From Paracoccaceae bacterium (GTDB lineage Bacteria; Pseudomonadota; Alphaproteobacteria; Rhodobacterales; Rhodobacteraceae), in the NCBI GenBank assembly GCA_023383015.1, contig JAHDXW010000003.1, positions 1-64,000 of the forward strand: a stretch of 64,000 bases of DNA, read 5' to 3'. The translations under genes and the position numbers were made by a program. Shown here one piece after another: positions 50,846 to 60,517 of this stretch. The number at the start of each line of letters is the position of its first letter. The stretch's first letter is position 1. The notes under the pieces are model-generated. The model did no database searches. It was not told the DNA's origin and worked only from the letters and a program-made list of their open reading frames with translations.

Positions 50846-51616
50846 ATGCTGCACCGCATCGTCACCGCCGGCGGGGGCGCCGCACCGCCGCTCGTCATCG
50901 CCCACGGCCTATTCGGGTCGGCACGCAACTGGGGTGCCTTCGCGCGCACCCTCTCCGACCGCGGGCCGGTGGTGTCGGTGGACATGCGCAACCACGGCGA
51001 CAGCCCCCGCACCCCCACCCACCGCTACCCCGACCTCGCCGGCGACCTCGCCGCGACGATCGTCGCCGCCGCCGGCGGCCGTGCCGACGTGCTCGGCCAT
51101 TCCATGGGCGGCAAGGCCGCGATGGCGCTGGCGCTGCTTCACCCCGGACGGGTGCGACGGCTGGTGGTGGCCGACATTGCCCCGGTCGCCTATGACCACG
51201 ACCAGCGGCGCTTCATCGACGCCATGCGCGCGCTCGACCTCGCCGGCCTCGCGACGCGGGCCGAGGCCGACCGCCGCTTCGCCGCGATCCTGCCCGAGGC
51301 CGGGGTGAGGGCCTTCCTGCTGCAGTCGCTCGACCTGCATGCCAGCCCCCCGCGCTGGCGGCTCAACCTCGACACGCTGGACGCCGAGATGGCCCACATC
51401 ACCGGCTGGCCCGACATTGCCGGCAGGTTCGAGGGTCCGGCGCTGTTCCTCGCCGGGGCGGAGTCGGCCTATGTCCGGCCCGAACACCGGCCGGCGATCA
51501 GCGCCCGATTCCCCGCCGCCCGCATCGCCCGCATCCCCGGCGCCGGCCACTGGCTGCATGCCGACCGGCCGGCGGCAACGGCGGCGGCGGTGCGCGCCTT
51601 CCTCGACGCCCCGTGA
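50846..51616 (+). CDS. Alpha/beta hydrolase (YbfF-like esterase)
   Basis: A 256-residue alpha/beta hydrolase. The oxyanion strand VIAHGLFGSARNWG, the pattern DMRNHGDSP, the nucleophile elbow LGHSMGGKAAM and the catalytic His in GAGHWLHADRP are all present. This combination matches YbfF/ABHD11-type esterases acting on small acyl esters or acyl-CoA. The start at 50846 is an ATG with GGCAGGAG about 13 bp upstream. Confidence 0.9.
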   Translation: MLHRIVTAGGGAAPPLVIAHGLFGSARNWGAFARTLSDRGPVVSVDMRNHGDSPRTPTHRYPDLAGDLAATIVAAAGGRADVLGHSMGGKAAMALALLHPGRVRRLVVADIAPVAYDHDQRRFIDAMRALDLAGLATRAEADRRFAAILPEAGVRAFLLQSLDLHASPPRWRLNLDTLDAEMAHITGWPDIAGRFEGPALFLAGAESAYVRPEHRPAISARFPAARIARIPGAGHWLHADRPAATAAAVRAFLDAP

Positions 51617-51643
51617 TCTCGCGCAGTCCGGCAACGCGCCGGC

Positions 51644-53338
51644 TTGGCCCGCACGCGGCGCGCGGCTAACCTCGCCCGACAGGGCACTGAGGGGTCACGC
51701 GCCATTCCCGGAATCATCACCCGCGGCATCTGGAGCCCTCTGGCCAACCGCACCTACCGGGGCCTGCTGTTCGGCTCGGCCGTGTCCAACCTCGGCAGCA
51801 TGATCCAGGTCGTCGGCGCCGGCTGGCTGATGACCCAGCTCACGACCTCGCCGGTGCTGGTGGCGCTGGTCCAATCGTCGAACACGCTGCCGATGATGGT
51901 GCTGGCGCTGGTGGCCGGGGTGCTGGCCGACGGTTTCGACCGGCGCCGGCTGATGCTCGGCGCGCTCCTGTTCATGAGCCTCGTGTCGGCCGTCCTGGCG
52001 GCGCTGGCCTATGCCGGGGCGCTGACGCCGCTCCTGCTGCTTGCCTTCACCTTCATGCTCGGCGCGGGCATGGCGATCTACTCGCCGGCCTGGCAGGCTT
52101 CGCTCGGCGACATCGTCACCAAGGCCGATCTCAGCCCCGCCGTGACGCTGAACACCATGGCATTCAACATGATGCGCAGCATCGGCCCGGCCGGCGGCGG
52201 GCTTCTGGTGGCGGTCGCGGGGGCGGCGACGGCATTCCTTCTGAACGCGATCAGCTACCTACCGCTGACCGTGGCGACCTGGGCCTGGCGGGCGCCCACG
52301 ACGGCGCGGCGGCTCCCGCGCGAGCCCCTGGTCGTCGCCCTGTCGGCGGGGCTGCGCTACCTCGCCATGTCGCCCGCGCTGATGCGGGTGATGCTGCGGG
52401 GGGCGCTGTTCGGCTTCGGCGGTTCGGCGGTGCACGCGCTGATGCCGCTGGTGGCGCGCGACCTCCTCGGCGGCGACGCGCGCACCTTCGGCCTGCTGCT
52501 CGGCGCCTTCGGCGTCGGGGCGCTGGCCGCGGCCTTCGTCAACGCCGCGGTCCGCGCCCGGCTCGGCAACGAGCGCGTCGTGCAGGCGGCCTTCCTCACG
52601 CTCGCGACGGGCCTTGCCATCAACGCCCTCAGCCGCAGCCTCGCGCTCTCGATGTTCGCGATGGCGCTGTCGGGGGCGTCCTGGGTGCTGGCCCTGTCGC
52701 TCTTCAACGTCACCGTCCAGCTCTCGACCGCCCGCTGGGTGGTCGGCCGGGCGCTGTCGTTCTACCAGACGGCCAGCTTCGGCGGCATGGCCCTCGGCGC
52801 CTGGGTCTGGGGCCAGGCGGCCAGCAGCTGGGGCGCGGCGACGGCGCTCGCGGTCGCGGCGGTCACCCTCACGCTGTCGGGCATCGTCGGGCGGCTGGTG
52901 GCGATGCCCGAATACGGGACGGTCGACCTCGACCCGCTCGGCCGCTTCCACGAGCCCGAACTGCGGCTGGGGCTGAAGCCGTCATCGGGGCCGATCATGG
53001 TCATGGTCGACTACCGCATCGCCGCCGACGACACCGACGCCTTCCTGGCGCTGATGCGCGACCGCCGCCGCATCCGCATCCGCGACGGGGCCCGGCAGTG
53101 GGCGCTGCTGCGCGACCTCGAGCATCCCGAGACCTGGACCGAAAGCTACCATGTCCCGACCTGGGCCGACTACATCCGCCACAACGAGCGGCGCACCAAG
53201 GCCGATGCCGACGTCGCCGTCGGGCTGCGCGCACTGCACCGCGGCGACGGCCCGCCCCGCGTCCACCGGATGATCGAACGCCAGACCGTGCCGCTGCACG
53301 AGGACCTGCCGCTCAAGCCCCCGCCCGAGCTGCACTGA
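51644..53338 (+). CDS. MFS transporter with C-terminal ferredoxin-fold domain
   Basis: A membrane protein of up to 564 residues with about twelve transmembrane helices of the MFS_3/EntS-like type (VSNLGSMIQVVGAGWLMTQL, VAGVLADGFDRRRLM). About 110 residues after the last helix (IMVMVDYRIAADDTDAFLAL to the end) look like an antibiotic-biosynthesis-monooxygenase-type fold, a fusion known in this transporter family. Substrates are unknown. No ATG or GTG is suitably placed; the TTG at 51644 is the best available start, so the exact N-terminus is uncertain. It follows the hydrolase by 27 bp. Confidence 0.85.
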   Translation: MARTRRAANLARQGTEGSRAIPGIITRGIWSPLANRTYRGLLFGSAVSNLGSMIQVVGAGWLMTQLTTSPVLVALVQSSNTLPMMVLALVAGVLADGFDRRRLMLGALLFMSLVSAVLAALAYAGALTPLLLLAFTFMLGAGMAIYSPAWQASLGDIVTKADLSPAVTLNTMAFNMMRSIGPAGGGLLVAVAGAATAFLLNAISYLPLTVATWAWRAPTTARRLPREPLVVALSAGLRYLAMSPALMRVMLRGALFGFGGSAVHALMPLVARDLLGGDARTFGLLLGAFGVGALAAAFVNAAVRARLGNERVVQAAFLTLATGLAINALSRSLALSMFAMALSGASWVLALSLFNVTVQLSTARWVVGRALSFYQTASFGGMALGAWVWGQAASSWGAATALAVAAVTLTLSGIVGRLVAMPEYGTVDLDPLGRFHEPELRLGLKPSSGPIMVMVDYRIAADDTDAFLALMRDRRRIRIRDGARQWALLRDLEHPETWTESYHVPTWADYIRHNERRTKADADVAVGLRALHRGDGPPRVHRMIERQTVPLHEDLPLKPPPELH

Positions 53339-53377
53339 CCCCCGCGCCCGCCCGCCGGCCGCCCCGCCGCCGGGCCG

Positions 53378-56299
53378 TCAGGCCGGGCGCTGGCCCGCGC
53401 TCGCCAGCCGGGCCAGCGCCGCCTGCAGCCGCGCCGCCTCGGCCTCGCCCTGGGCCAGCTTCTCGCGCGTCTCCTCCACCACCTCCTCGGGGGCCGAGGC
53501 GATGAAGCGGGGGTTGGCCAGCCGGCCGCGCATCCCCTCGAGGTCGCGGCCGAGCTTGTCGACGGTCCGGGCAAGCCGCGCCCGCTCGGCAGCGATGTCG
53601 ACCACGCCCTCGAGCGGCAGGGCGAACAGCCCGCCCTCGACGGCGACCGTCACCGCCCCCTTCGGCGCCGCGGCCGCCGCCGCAACCGCCTCGATCCGCG
53701 CCAGCCGCTGCACCAGCGCGGTGTTGCGCTCCAGCGCCGCCTGCCCGGCCGCGTCAAGCTCCAGCCGCAGCAGCGGCAGCTGCAGACCCGGCGGCACCCG
53801 CATCTGCGCACGGGCCGATCGGACCTCCTCGATCAGCGCGATCACCCAGGCCATCTCGCGGTCGGCGGCCGGGTCGGCCAGCGCCTCAGGCGCCTCGGCC
53901 GGCCAGCCGGCATGGGCCAGCAGCTTCTCCCGGCGGCCGGTCAGCCCCCAGATCTCCTCGGTGATGAAGGGCATGAAGGGGTGCAGCAGGACCAGGCACC
54001 GGTCCAGCGTCCAGGCCATCACGCCGCGCGTCTCCGCCGCCGTCGCCGGGTCGGCCAGGAGCGGCTTGGCGAACTCCAGGTACCAGTCGCAGACGGTGCC
54101 CCAGACGAAGGCGTAAAGCCCGTTGGCGGCGTCATTGAAGCGGAAGGCGGCAAGCGCGGCGTCGGTTGCCGCGCGTGCCCGCGCCGCCTCCCCGAGGATC
54201 CAGCGGTTGGCCGCCGCGGTCGCGGCGGGGGGGGCGCCGGCAGTCGCATGCCCCTCCCACACCCCGTTCAGCTCGGCGAACCGGGCCGCGTTCCACAGCT
54301 TGGTGGCAAAGTTGCGGTAGCCCGCGATCCGCTCCTTCGACAGCTTCAGGTCGCGCCCCATCGCCGCCATCGAGGCGAGCGTGAAGCGCACCGCATCGGC
54401 CCCGAACTCGTCGATCAGGTCGAGCGGGTCGAGCACGTTGCCGAGCGACTTCGACATCTTCTTGCCCTTCTCGTCGCGGACGAGGGCATGGACATAGACG
54501 GTGTGGAAGGGTTCCTTCCCCACCACGGCAAGCTGCATCATCATCATTCGGGCGACCCAGAAGAAGATGATGTCGAAGCCGGTGACGAGCACGTCGGTGG
54601 GAAAGTAGCGCCGCAGCTCGGGGGTGTCCTCGGGCCAGCCGAGCGTGCCGATCGGCCAGAGGCCCGAGGAGAACCAGGTGTCGAGGACATCCTCGTCCCT
54701 GAAGATCGCGACATAGCTCTGGTCGGCCGAGTTGAACTGCTCCAGCAGGGCATCCTCGAAGCTTGCGAAGGCCCGCACAGGCCGCCGGTAGAACTGTTCG
54801 GCCTCCCGCACCGCCTCGCCTGCGGATTGAGCGCAGAACTGGCGATTGTTCGTCCACTTCTCGCTGGCGAGGCTGGCAAGGGACTGCCCTGCGGCATCAG
54901 GCCCATACCACACCGGAATCCGGTGCCCCCACCAGAGCTGGCGGCTGATGCACCAGGGCTCGATGTTCTCCAGCCAGTTGAAGTAGGTCTTCTCGTGGGC
55001 CTCGGGCAGGATGCGGGTGCGCCCCTCGCGCACGGCGGCGATCGCCGGGCCGACGATCTTCGCGGTGTCGACGAACCACTGGTCGGTCAGGAAGGGCTCG
55101 ATCGCCACCTTCGAGCGATCGCCGTGCGGAACCATGTGGCGGTCGGCGTCGATGCCGTCGAGCCAGCCCTCGTCGCGGGCAAGCGTGACGAGGGCGTCGC
55201 GCACCTCGTAGCGGTCGCGCCCGTCGAACATCTCGACGCAGCGCGCCACCGCCTCGGCCGGGCAGCCGGCGGCAAAGCCGGCGTTGTCGCGGAGCGCGAT
55301 GGCGGCGTTACGTGCCATGACGTTGATCGCCCGAAGGCCGTGGCGCTGGCCCACTGCCCAGTCGTTGAAGTCGTGCGCCGGGGTGATCTTGACCGCGCCG
55401 GTGCCCTTGTCGGGGTCGGCGTAGGCATCGCCCACCACCGGCACGCGCCGACCGGTCAGCGGCAGGACGACATGGCCGCCGATCAGGTGGCGGTAGCGGA
55501 CATCGTCGGGATGCACCGCCACCGCGGTGTCGCCCAGCATCGTCTCGGGCCGCGTCGTGGCGACGACGAGGTGGTCGCGCGTCTCCCACTCGCTCGGCCG
55601 GCCGTCGGCGTCGAAGGCCACCGGGCATTCCCATGTCGCGCCGTCCGCCAGCGGGTAGCGCAGCCGCCAGAGATGCCCGTCGACCTCCACCTGCTCGACC
55701 TCGAGATCCGAGATCGCGGTCTCGAAATGCGGGTCCCAGTTGACCAGCCGCTTGCCGCGGTAGATGCAGCCCTGGCGGTAGAGCTCGACGAAGACGCGGA
55801 TCACCGCGTCGTGGAAGTTGCCCTCCTCGCCCGGCGGCGCGCCGGGGGCGCCCGACATGGTGAAGGCCTCGCGGCTCCAGTCGCAGGAGGCGCCGAGGCG
55901 GACCAGCTGGTCCCTGATGTTCCCGCGCGAGCGCACCTTCTGCCGCCAGACGCGGGCGACGAACTCCTCGCGGCTGAAGTCGGTCCGCCGCTTGCCCTCG
56001 CCGGCCAGTTCGCGCTCGACAACCATCTGGGTGGCGATGCCGGCATGGTCGGTGCCGGGCTGCCAGAGGGTGTCGTGTCCCTGCATCCGGTGCCAGCGCG
56101 TCAGGATGTCCTGCAGGGTGTTGTTGAAGGCATGGCCCATGTGCAGGCTGCCGGTGACGTTCGGCGGCGGGATCATGATGCAGAACGGGGGCGCGCCGGC
56201 CGCGGCGTTCGCCCCGGCGCGGAAGGCCTGCGCCGCATCCCACAGCCGCGCGACGCGGGCCTCGGCCTGCTCGGGGGAATAGGTCTTGTCCATCGGCAT
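53378..56299 (-). CDS. valS: Valyl-tRNA synthetase
   Basis: A class I synthetase of 973 residues. The HIGH motif appears as [14 protein letters not shown] and KMSKS as [13 protein letters not shown]. The editing domain lies between them ([17 protein letters not shown]). The tRNA-binding anticodon domain and the C-terminal coiled coil ([18 protein letters not shown], then [14 protein letters not shown]) are complete. The ATG at 56299 is best placed behind AGAAGAAGG; a GTG at 56308 and an ATG at 56293 are in frame. It is divergent from the aminotransferase gene. Confidence 0.97.
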   Translation of the reverse strand: MPMDKTYSPEQAEARVARLWDAAQAFRAGANAAAGAPPFCIMIPPPNVTGSLHMGHAFNNTLQDILTRWHRMQGHDTLWQPGTDHAGIATQMVVERELAGEGKRRTDFSREEFVARVWRQKVRSRGNIRDQLVRLGASCDWSREAFTMSGAPGAPPGEEGNFHDAVIRVFVELYRQGCIYRGKRLVNWDPHFETAISDLEVEQVEVDGHLWRLRYPLADGATWECPVAFDADGRPSEWETRDHLVVATTRPETMLGDTAVAVHPDDVRYRHLIGGHVVLPLTGRRVPVVGDAYADPDKGTGAVKITPAHDFNDWAVGQRHGLRAINVMARNAAIALRDNAGFAAGCPAEAVARCVEMFDGRDRYEVRDALVTLARDEGWLDGIDADRHMVPHGDRSKVAIEPFLTDQWFVDTAKIVGPAIAAVREGRTRILPEAHEKTYFNWLENIEPWCISRQLWWGHRIPVWYGPDAAGQSLASLASEKWTNNRQFCAQSAGEAVREAEQFYRRPVRAFASFEDALLEQFNSADQSYVAIFRDEDVLDTWFSSGLWPIGTLGWPEDTPELRRYFPTDVLVTGFDIIFFWVARMMMMQLAVVGKEPFHTVYVHALVRDEKGKKMSKSLGNVLDPLDLIDEFGADAVRFTLASMAAMGRDLKLSKERIAGYRNFATKLWNAARFAELNGVWEGHATAGAPPAATAAANRWILGEAARARAATDAALAAFRFNDAANGLYAFVWGTVCDWYLEFAKPLLADPATAAETRGVMAWTLDRCLVLLHPFMPFITEEIWGLTGRREKLLAHAGWPAEAPEALADPAADREMAWVIALIEEVRSARAQMRVPPGLQLPLLRLELDAAGQAALERNTALVQRLARIEAVAAAAAAPKGAVTVAVEGGLFALPLEGVVDIAAERARLARTVDKLGRDLEGMRGRLANPRFIASAPEEVVEETREKLAQGEAEAARLQAALARLASAGQRPA

Positions 56300-56443
56300 C
56301 GGCGGCACCTTCTTCTGTCGCCTGGCTGTTTACCCGGCGGCAGCCGGCGGGGAAAGGGCCCGGGCTGCCGGCCCCCCCCGGTTGACGCCATCCTGCGGCG
56401 GGCCTAAGGCTCCGCGGCCCTCGCCCCTGCCCGGAATCCCCCC

Positions 56444-57649
56444 ATGCCCTTCGCCCGCGGCCGTCCCTATCTTGCCATCCCTGGCCCGACCGTGGTCCCC
56501 GACCGGGTGCTGGCGGCCATGCACCGCCCGGCGCCCGACATCTACGGCGCGCCGCTGCAGGAGATGGCCGAAAGCCTCTACCCCGACCTGCGCCACCTCG
56601 CCGGCACCACCGGCCATGTGGCGATCTACATCGGCAACGGCCATGCCGGCTGGGAGGCAGCCAACGCCAACGTCTTCTCGCGCGGCGACCGTGCGCTGGT
56701 GCTCGTCGGCGGCCATTTCGGGCTCGGCTGGGCGAACGCGCTGCGGGCCATCGGGGTCGAGGTCGAGGCACTCGACCTCGACCGCCGCTCCGCACCCGAC
56801 CCCGGGCTGGTCGAGGCGGCGCTGCGCGCCGACCGCGGGGGCCGCATCCGCGCGGTGCTGACCACCCATGTCGACACCGCCACATCGGTGCGCACCGACA
56901 TCGCCGACCTGCGCGCGGCGATCGACGCGGCCGGGCATCCCGCGCTGCTGATGGTCGACTGCATCGCCTCCATGGGCTGCGACCGCTACCGGATGGACGA
57001 CTGGGGCGTCGACGTCACCGTCGCCGCCAGCCAGAAGGGGCTGATGACGCCGCCCGGCCTGGCCGTGCTGTGGTTCTCCGAGAAGGCGCGGGCGGCGGGG
57101 CGCGACGCGGGCCTGCGCACCCCCTACTGGGCGTGGGAGCCGCGCGCCCTGCCCACCGGCTTCTGGCAGCGCTGGGCCGGAACCGCCCCCACCCACCACC
57201 TTTTCGGGCTGCGCGAGGCGCTGACGATGCTGGTCCGCGAGGAGGGGATCGAGGCCGCCTGGTCCCGCCATGCCGCGCTGGCCGGTGCCGTCTGGGCGGC
57301 GGCCGAGGTCTGGTCGGCCGGCGGGGCGCTCGAGCTCAACGTGCACGACCGCGCCGCGCGCGCGCACGGCGTGACGGCGCTGTCGCTGCCGCCGCCCCTC
57401 GGCGCCCGGCTCAGGGAGTGGACCGAGCGGGTGGCGGGCGTGACGCTCGGCATCGGCATCGGCCAGCCTGAGCCCGCCGCCCAGGGCCATTTCCGCATCG
57501 CCCACATGGGCCATGTCAACGCCCACATGGTCATGGGCGTGCTCGGGGTGGTGGAGGCAGGGCTGGCCGCGCTGGGCGTGCCGCGCGGGGCCGGCGCGCT
57601 CGAGGCCGCCGCCGCCGCGCTCGCCGCGGCCGCCGCCCGGGCGGGCTGA
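56444..57649 (+). CDS. Class V aminotransferase, serine/alanine-glyoxylate type
   Basis: A 401-residue fold-type I PLP enzyme. It begins PYLAIPGPTVVPDRVLAAM, has GNGHAGWEAANAN for cofactor phosphate and THVDTATSV for substrate, and shows the PLP lysine at about residue 198 in ASQKGLMTPPGL. The pattern is that of serine-glyoxylate and alanine-glyoxylate aminotransferases; pyridoxamine-pyruvate and purine-catabolism relatives share it. glyA in the same region would connect to serine/glyoxylate metabolism, but the substrate is not proven. The 126-bp gap to arfB shows no other gene. Confidence 0.85.
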   Translation: MPFARGRPYLAIPGPTVVPDRVLAAMHRPAPDIYGAPLQEMAESLYPDLRHLAGTTGHVAIYIGNGHAGWEAANANVFSRGDRALVLVGGHFGLGWANALRAIGVEVEALDLDRRSAPDPGLVEAALRADRGGRIRAVLTTHVDTATSVRTDIADLRAAIDAAGHPALLMVDCIASMGCDRYRMDDWGVDVTVAASQKGLMTPPGLAVLWFSEKARAAGRDAGLRTPYWAWEPRALPTGFWQRWAGTAPTHHLFGLREALTMLVREEGIEAAWSRHAALAGAVWAAAEVWSAGGALELNVHDRAARAHGVTALSLPPPLGARLREWTERVAGVTLGIGIGQPEPAAQGHFRIAHMGHVNAHMVMGVLGVVEAGLAALGVPRGAGALEAAAAALAAAAARAG

Positions 57650-57775
57650 GCGCGGCCGAACCCGCCCCCCCGCGCCGCACCCGGCCCCCGCGGGCGGCCC
57701 GGCCCGGCGCAAGCCGGTTCCGTTCCTGCCCGTCTTCGTCTACCCCTTGGCCACGCCACCCGACCGGCCCGCCCG

Positions 57776-58198
57776 ATGCTCTGGATCACCGACACCCTCG
57801 CGCTGCACGACTGGGAGCTGAGCGAGACCTTCGCCCGCGCCTCCGGCCCCGGCGGGCAGAACGTCAACAAGGTCGAGACGGCGGTGGAGCTGCGATTCGA
57901 GGCGGCCCGCAGCCCGTCCCTGCCCGACCCCGTCAAGGCGCGGCTGAGGCGGCTGGCCGGGCGGCGCTGGACGCAGGACGGCGCCATCGTCATCCGCGCC
58001 GAGGAGACCCGCAGCCAGGCCCGCAACCGCGAGATCGCGCGCGAGCGGCTGGCCGAGCTGGTGCGCGCCGCGCTGGTCGCGCCGCGCCGCCGCATCGCCA
58101 CCCGCCCCACGCTCGCCAGCCAGCGCCGGCGGGTCGAGGCCAAGACCCGGCGGGGATCCGTCAAGGCGCTGCGCGGACAGGTGGAGACCGAGGAATGA
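57776..58198 (+). CDS. arfB: Alternative ribosome-rescue factor ArfB
   Basis: A 140-residue peptidyl-tRNA hydrolase that frees stalled ribosomes lacking a stop codon. The catalytic GGQ is at residues 26-28 (ASGPGGQNVNKVET). The C-terminal half is rich in Arg/Lys (VAPRRRIATRPT, SQRRRVEAKTRRGS), forming the tail that enters the empty mRNA channel. Its TGA overlaps the ATG of the following aminotransferase by 4 bp. Confidence 0.96.
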   Translation: MLWITDTLALHDWELSETFARASGPGGQNVNKVETAVELRFEAARSPSLPDPVKARLRRLAGRRWTQDGAIVIRAEETRSQARNREIARERLAELVRAALVAPRRRIATRPTLASQRRRVEAKTRRGSVKALRGQVETEE

Positions 58199-59433
58199 CC
58201 GGATCGCTGACCGACCGCCGGGCCCGGCTGCTCGGACCCGGCGTGCCGACCTTCTACGCCGCCCCGGTGCACATCGTGCGCGGCGCCGGCGTCTGGCTGT
58301 GGGATGCCGACGGGCGGCGCTATCTCGACGCCTACAACAACGTCCCCCATGTCGGCCACGCCCATCCGAAGGTCGTGGCCGCCGTCTCCGGCCAGCTGGC
58401 CACGCTGAACACCCATTCGCGCTATCTGCACGACGCCATCCTCGACTATGCCGAGCGGCTGACCGCCCGCATGGGCCACGGGCTCTCGCAGGTGCTCTAC
58501 GTCTGCACCGGGTCGGAGGCCAACGACGTCGCCCTGCGCATGGCCCAGGCGGCGACCGGGCAGACCGGGCTCATCGCCACCGATGCCGCCTATCACGGCA
58601 ACACGGCGCTCGTCAGCGCCGTCACCGCCAGCCGCACCCCGATCGGCGGCCGGCCGGGCCTTGCCCGCCTGGTCCCCGCCCCCGACCGGCCCGGTGCCGC
58701 CACCCCCGAGGGCTTTGCCGCCGGCGTGCGCGCGGCCGTGGCCGCGCTGCAGGCCGAGGGGCACGGGGTGGCGGCGATGATCCTCTGCCCCTACCTCGCC
58801 AACGAGGGCTTCCCCGACCTGCCGGCGGGCTTCTTCGGCCCGGCCGCCGCCGCCGTCCGGGCCGCCGGCGGCCTCGTCATCGCCGACGAGGTGCAGCCGG
58901 GCTTCGGGCGGCTCGGCAGCCACCTCTGGGCGCATGACCGCGCCGGGCTCGTGCCCGACATCGTCACCCTCGGCAAGCCGATGGGCAACGGCTACCCGGT
59001 CGCCGCCGTCGTCGCCGGGACCGGCCCGATGGCCGCCTTCCGCGACCGCTTCCGCTACTTCAGCACCTTCGGCGCAAGCCCCGTGGCCGCCGCCGCGGCG
59101 CTCGCCACCCTCGAGGTGCTCGAGGAGGAGGGGCTGCAGGCCCGCGCCGCGGCCACCGGGCGGATGCTGCGCGAGCGCCTCGCGGCGCTGGTTCCGCCGT
59201 GGCGCGCCACCGTCCGCGGCACCGGCCTGTTCCTCGGCCTCGCCTTCCCCGACGCGGCCGCGGCCCGCGCAATCGAGGACGGGCTGCGTGCCGAGGGCGT
59301 GCTCACCGGCCGCACCGGACGCGACGACGCCGTGCTCAAGATCCGCCCGCCGATGCCCTTTGACGCCGGGCATGCCGACACCCTGGCCGCGGCGCTCGCC
59401 CGCGTCCTGGCCCGCACGCCCCCCCCCTCGTGA
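58195..59433 (+). CDS. Class III aminotransferase, AGXT2L/phospho-lyase type
   Basis: A 412-residue PLP enzyme with the class III pattern. YLDAYNNVPHVGHAHPKV, the cofactor loop CTGSEANDVA, IADEVQPGFGRLGSHLWAH and the PLP lysine at about residue 261 (LGKPMGNGYP) are visible. The NNVPHVGH and DEVQ..FGR..SHLW combination matches the AGXT2L group, which includes phosphoethanolamine and phosphohydroxylysine phospho-lyases. The next gene, overlapping by 4 bp, is an APH-type kinase, which supports a kinase plus phospho-lyase route for an amino alcohol (inference). An ordinary omega-aminotransferase remains possible. Confidence 0.85.
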   Translation: MTGSLTDRRARLLGPGVPTFYAAPVHIVRGAGVWLWDADGRRYLDAYNNVPHVGHAHPKVVAAVSGQLATLNTHSRYLHDAILDYAERLTARMGHGLSQVLYVCTGSEANDVALRMAQAATGQTGLIATDAAYHGNTALVSAVTASRTPIGGRPGLARLVPAPDRPGAATPEGFAAGVRAAVAALQAEGHGVAAMILCPYLANEGFPDLPAGFFGPAAAAVRAAGGLVIADEVQPGFGRLGSHLWAHDRAGLVPDIVTLGKPMGNGYPVAAVVAGTGPMAAFRDRFRYFSTFGASPVAAAAALATLEVLEEEGLQARAAATGRMLRERLAALVPPWRATVRGTGLFLGLAFPDAAAARAIEDGLRAEGVLTGRTGRDDAVLKIRPPMPFDAGHADTLAAALARVLARTPPPS

Positions 59434-60389
59434 CCCCCGCCGGGCTTGCCGCCCGCGCCTGGGGGGCGACCGCGCCGCCGCAAAAGGTGGCCGAGCGCGA
59501 GAACGCCGTCTATCGCATGGCGCTCCCGACGGGCACGGCGGCGCTGCGTCTGCACCGGGCGGGCTACCAGAGCGCCGCGGCGATCCGGTCGGAACTCTGG
59601 TGGCTGGCGGGGCTTGCCGCCGGGGGCCTGCCGGTGCCGGCGCCCGTCCGCCGGCCGGGCGGGGCGGCAAGCTTCCGCCTGCCCGACGGCCGGCTGGCCA
59701 CCGCCGTCGCCTGGCTCGAGGGCACGCCCTCGGGCGAGGGCGGCATCCCCCTCGCCGGCACCCCGGGTGAACAGGCCGCCCGCCACCGCCGTCTCGGCCG
59801 GCTCATCGCCCGCGTCCACGATGCCACCGACCGGCTTGTCCTGCCGCGCGGCTTCGCGCGGCCGCGCTGGGATGCGGCGGGCCTTCTGGGGCCCAGGCCG
59901 CGCTGGGGCCGCTTCTGGGCGGCGCCCTGGCTGTCGGCCTCCGAGGCGCGGTCGCTGGTCGCCGCCCGCCGCCACGCCCGTCGCGCACTCGCCCGGCACG
60001 CCGCCGCAGGCGGCGACTTCGGGCTGATCCATGCCGACGTGCTGCGCGAGAACGTGCTCCTCCGCCCCGGCGGCCCGGCGCTGATCGACTTCGACGATGC
60101 CGGCTGGGGCTTCCGCCTCTACGACCTCGGCACCGTGCTGTCGCAGGACCTCGCCGAACCCGCCCTGCCCGACCTCGCCGCCGCCCTCGCCGACGGCTAC
60201 GCCGCCGTGCGCCCGTTGTCGCGGACCGACCGCGACGGACTCGCGCTCTTCACGCTGCTGCGCTGCCTCGCCTCGGCGGGCTGGCCGATCGGCCGCATGC
60301 CGCCCGACGACCCGCGCCCGCGCCGCTACGCCGAACGCGCCCTCGGGCTCGCCGAGGCGGTGCTCGGCGGGGCCATCCGCCTCGGCTGA
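59430..60389 (+). CDS. APH-family kinase, hydroxylysine kinase-like
   Basis: A 319-residue protein-kinase-like phosphotransferase. The catalytic loop is LIHADVLRENVLL (His about 201, Asp203) and the metal motif is IDFDDAGWG, as in aminoglycoside, choline and homoserine kinases. It starts at a GTG overlapping the stop of the aminotransferase (GTGA). In animals and some bacteria a kinase of this fold (AGPHD1, hydroxylysine kinase) works with an AGXT2L phospho-lyase. The pairing here suggests the same logic, with the alcohol substrate unknown. Confidence 0.85.
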   Translation: MTPAGLAARAWGATAPPQKVAERENAVYRMALPTGTAALRLHRAGYQSAAAIRSELWWLAGLAAGGLPVPAPVRRPGGAASFRLPDGRLATAVAWLEGTPSGEGGIPLAGTPGEQAARHRRLGRLIARVHDATDRLVLPRGFARPRWDAAGLLGPRPRWGRFWAAPWLSASEARSLVAARRHARRALARHAAAGGDFGLIHADVLRENVLLRPGGPALIDFDDAGWGFRLYDLGTVLSQDLAEPALPDLAAALADGYAAVRPLSRTDRDGLALFTLLRCLASAGWPIGRMPPDDPRPRRYAERALGLAEAVLGGAIRLG

Positions 60390-60445
60390 CCGGCGTCGCC
60401 TAGGCCCCGGCGCGAGCGCCGGACAGGGGTTGACGATTCCTGAAT

Positions 60446-60501
60446 CCAATGGACCAAGGCATTGGTCATGAACGACATCTCTCCTGTCCCACGCATGGGA
60501 C
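60446..60501. repeat. Two inverted repeats between convergent genes
   Basis: In the 128-bp gap between convergent stops, GACCAA-GGCA-TTGGTC (60452-60467), extendable to CCAATG/CATTGG in an alternative pairing, is followed by GTCCCA-CGCA-TGGGAC (60486-60501). Both have 6-bp arms and 4-nt loops. They may be a bidirectional terminator pair; the first also resembles a GntR-type operator. Confidence 0.4.
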
Positions 60502-60517
60502 GGCATGACCTGCGGGC

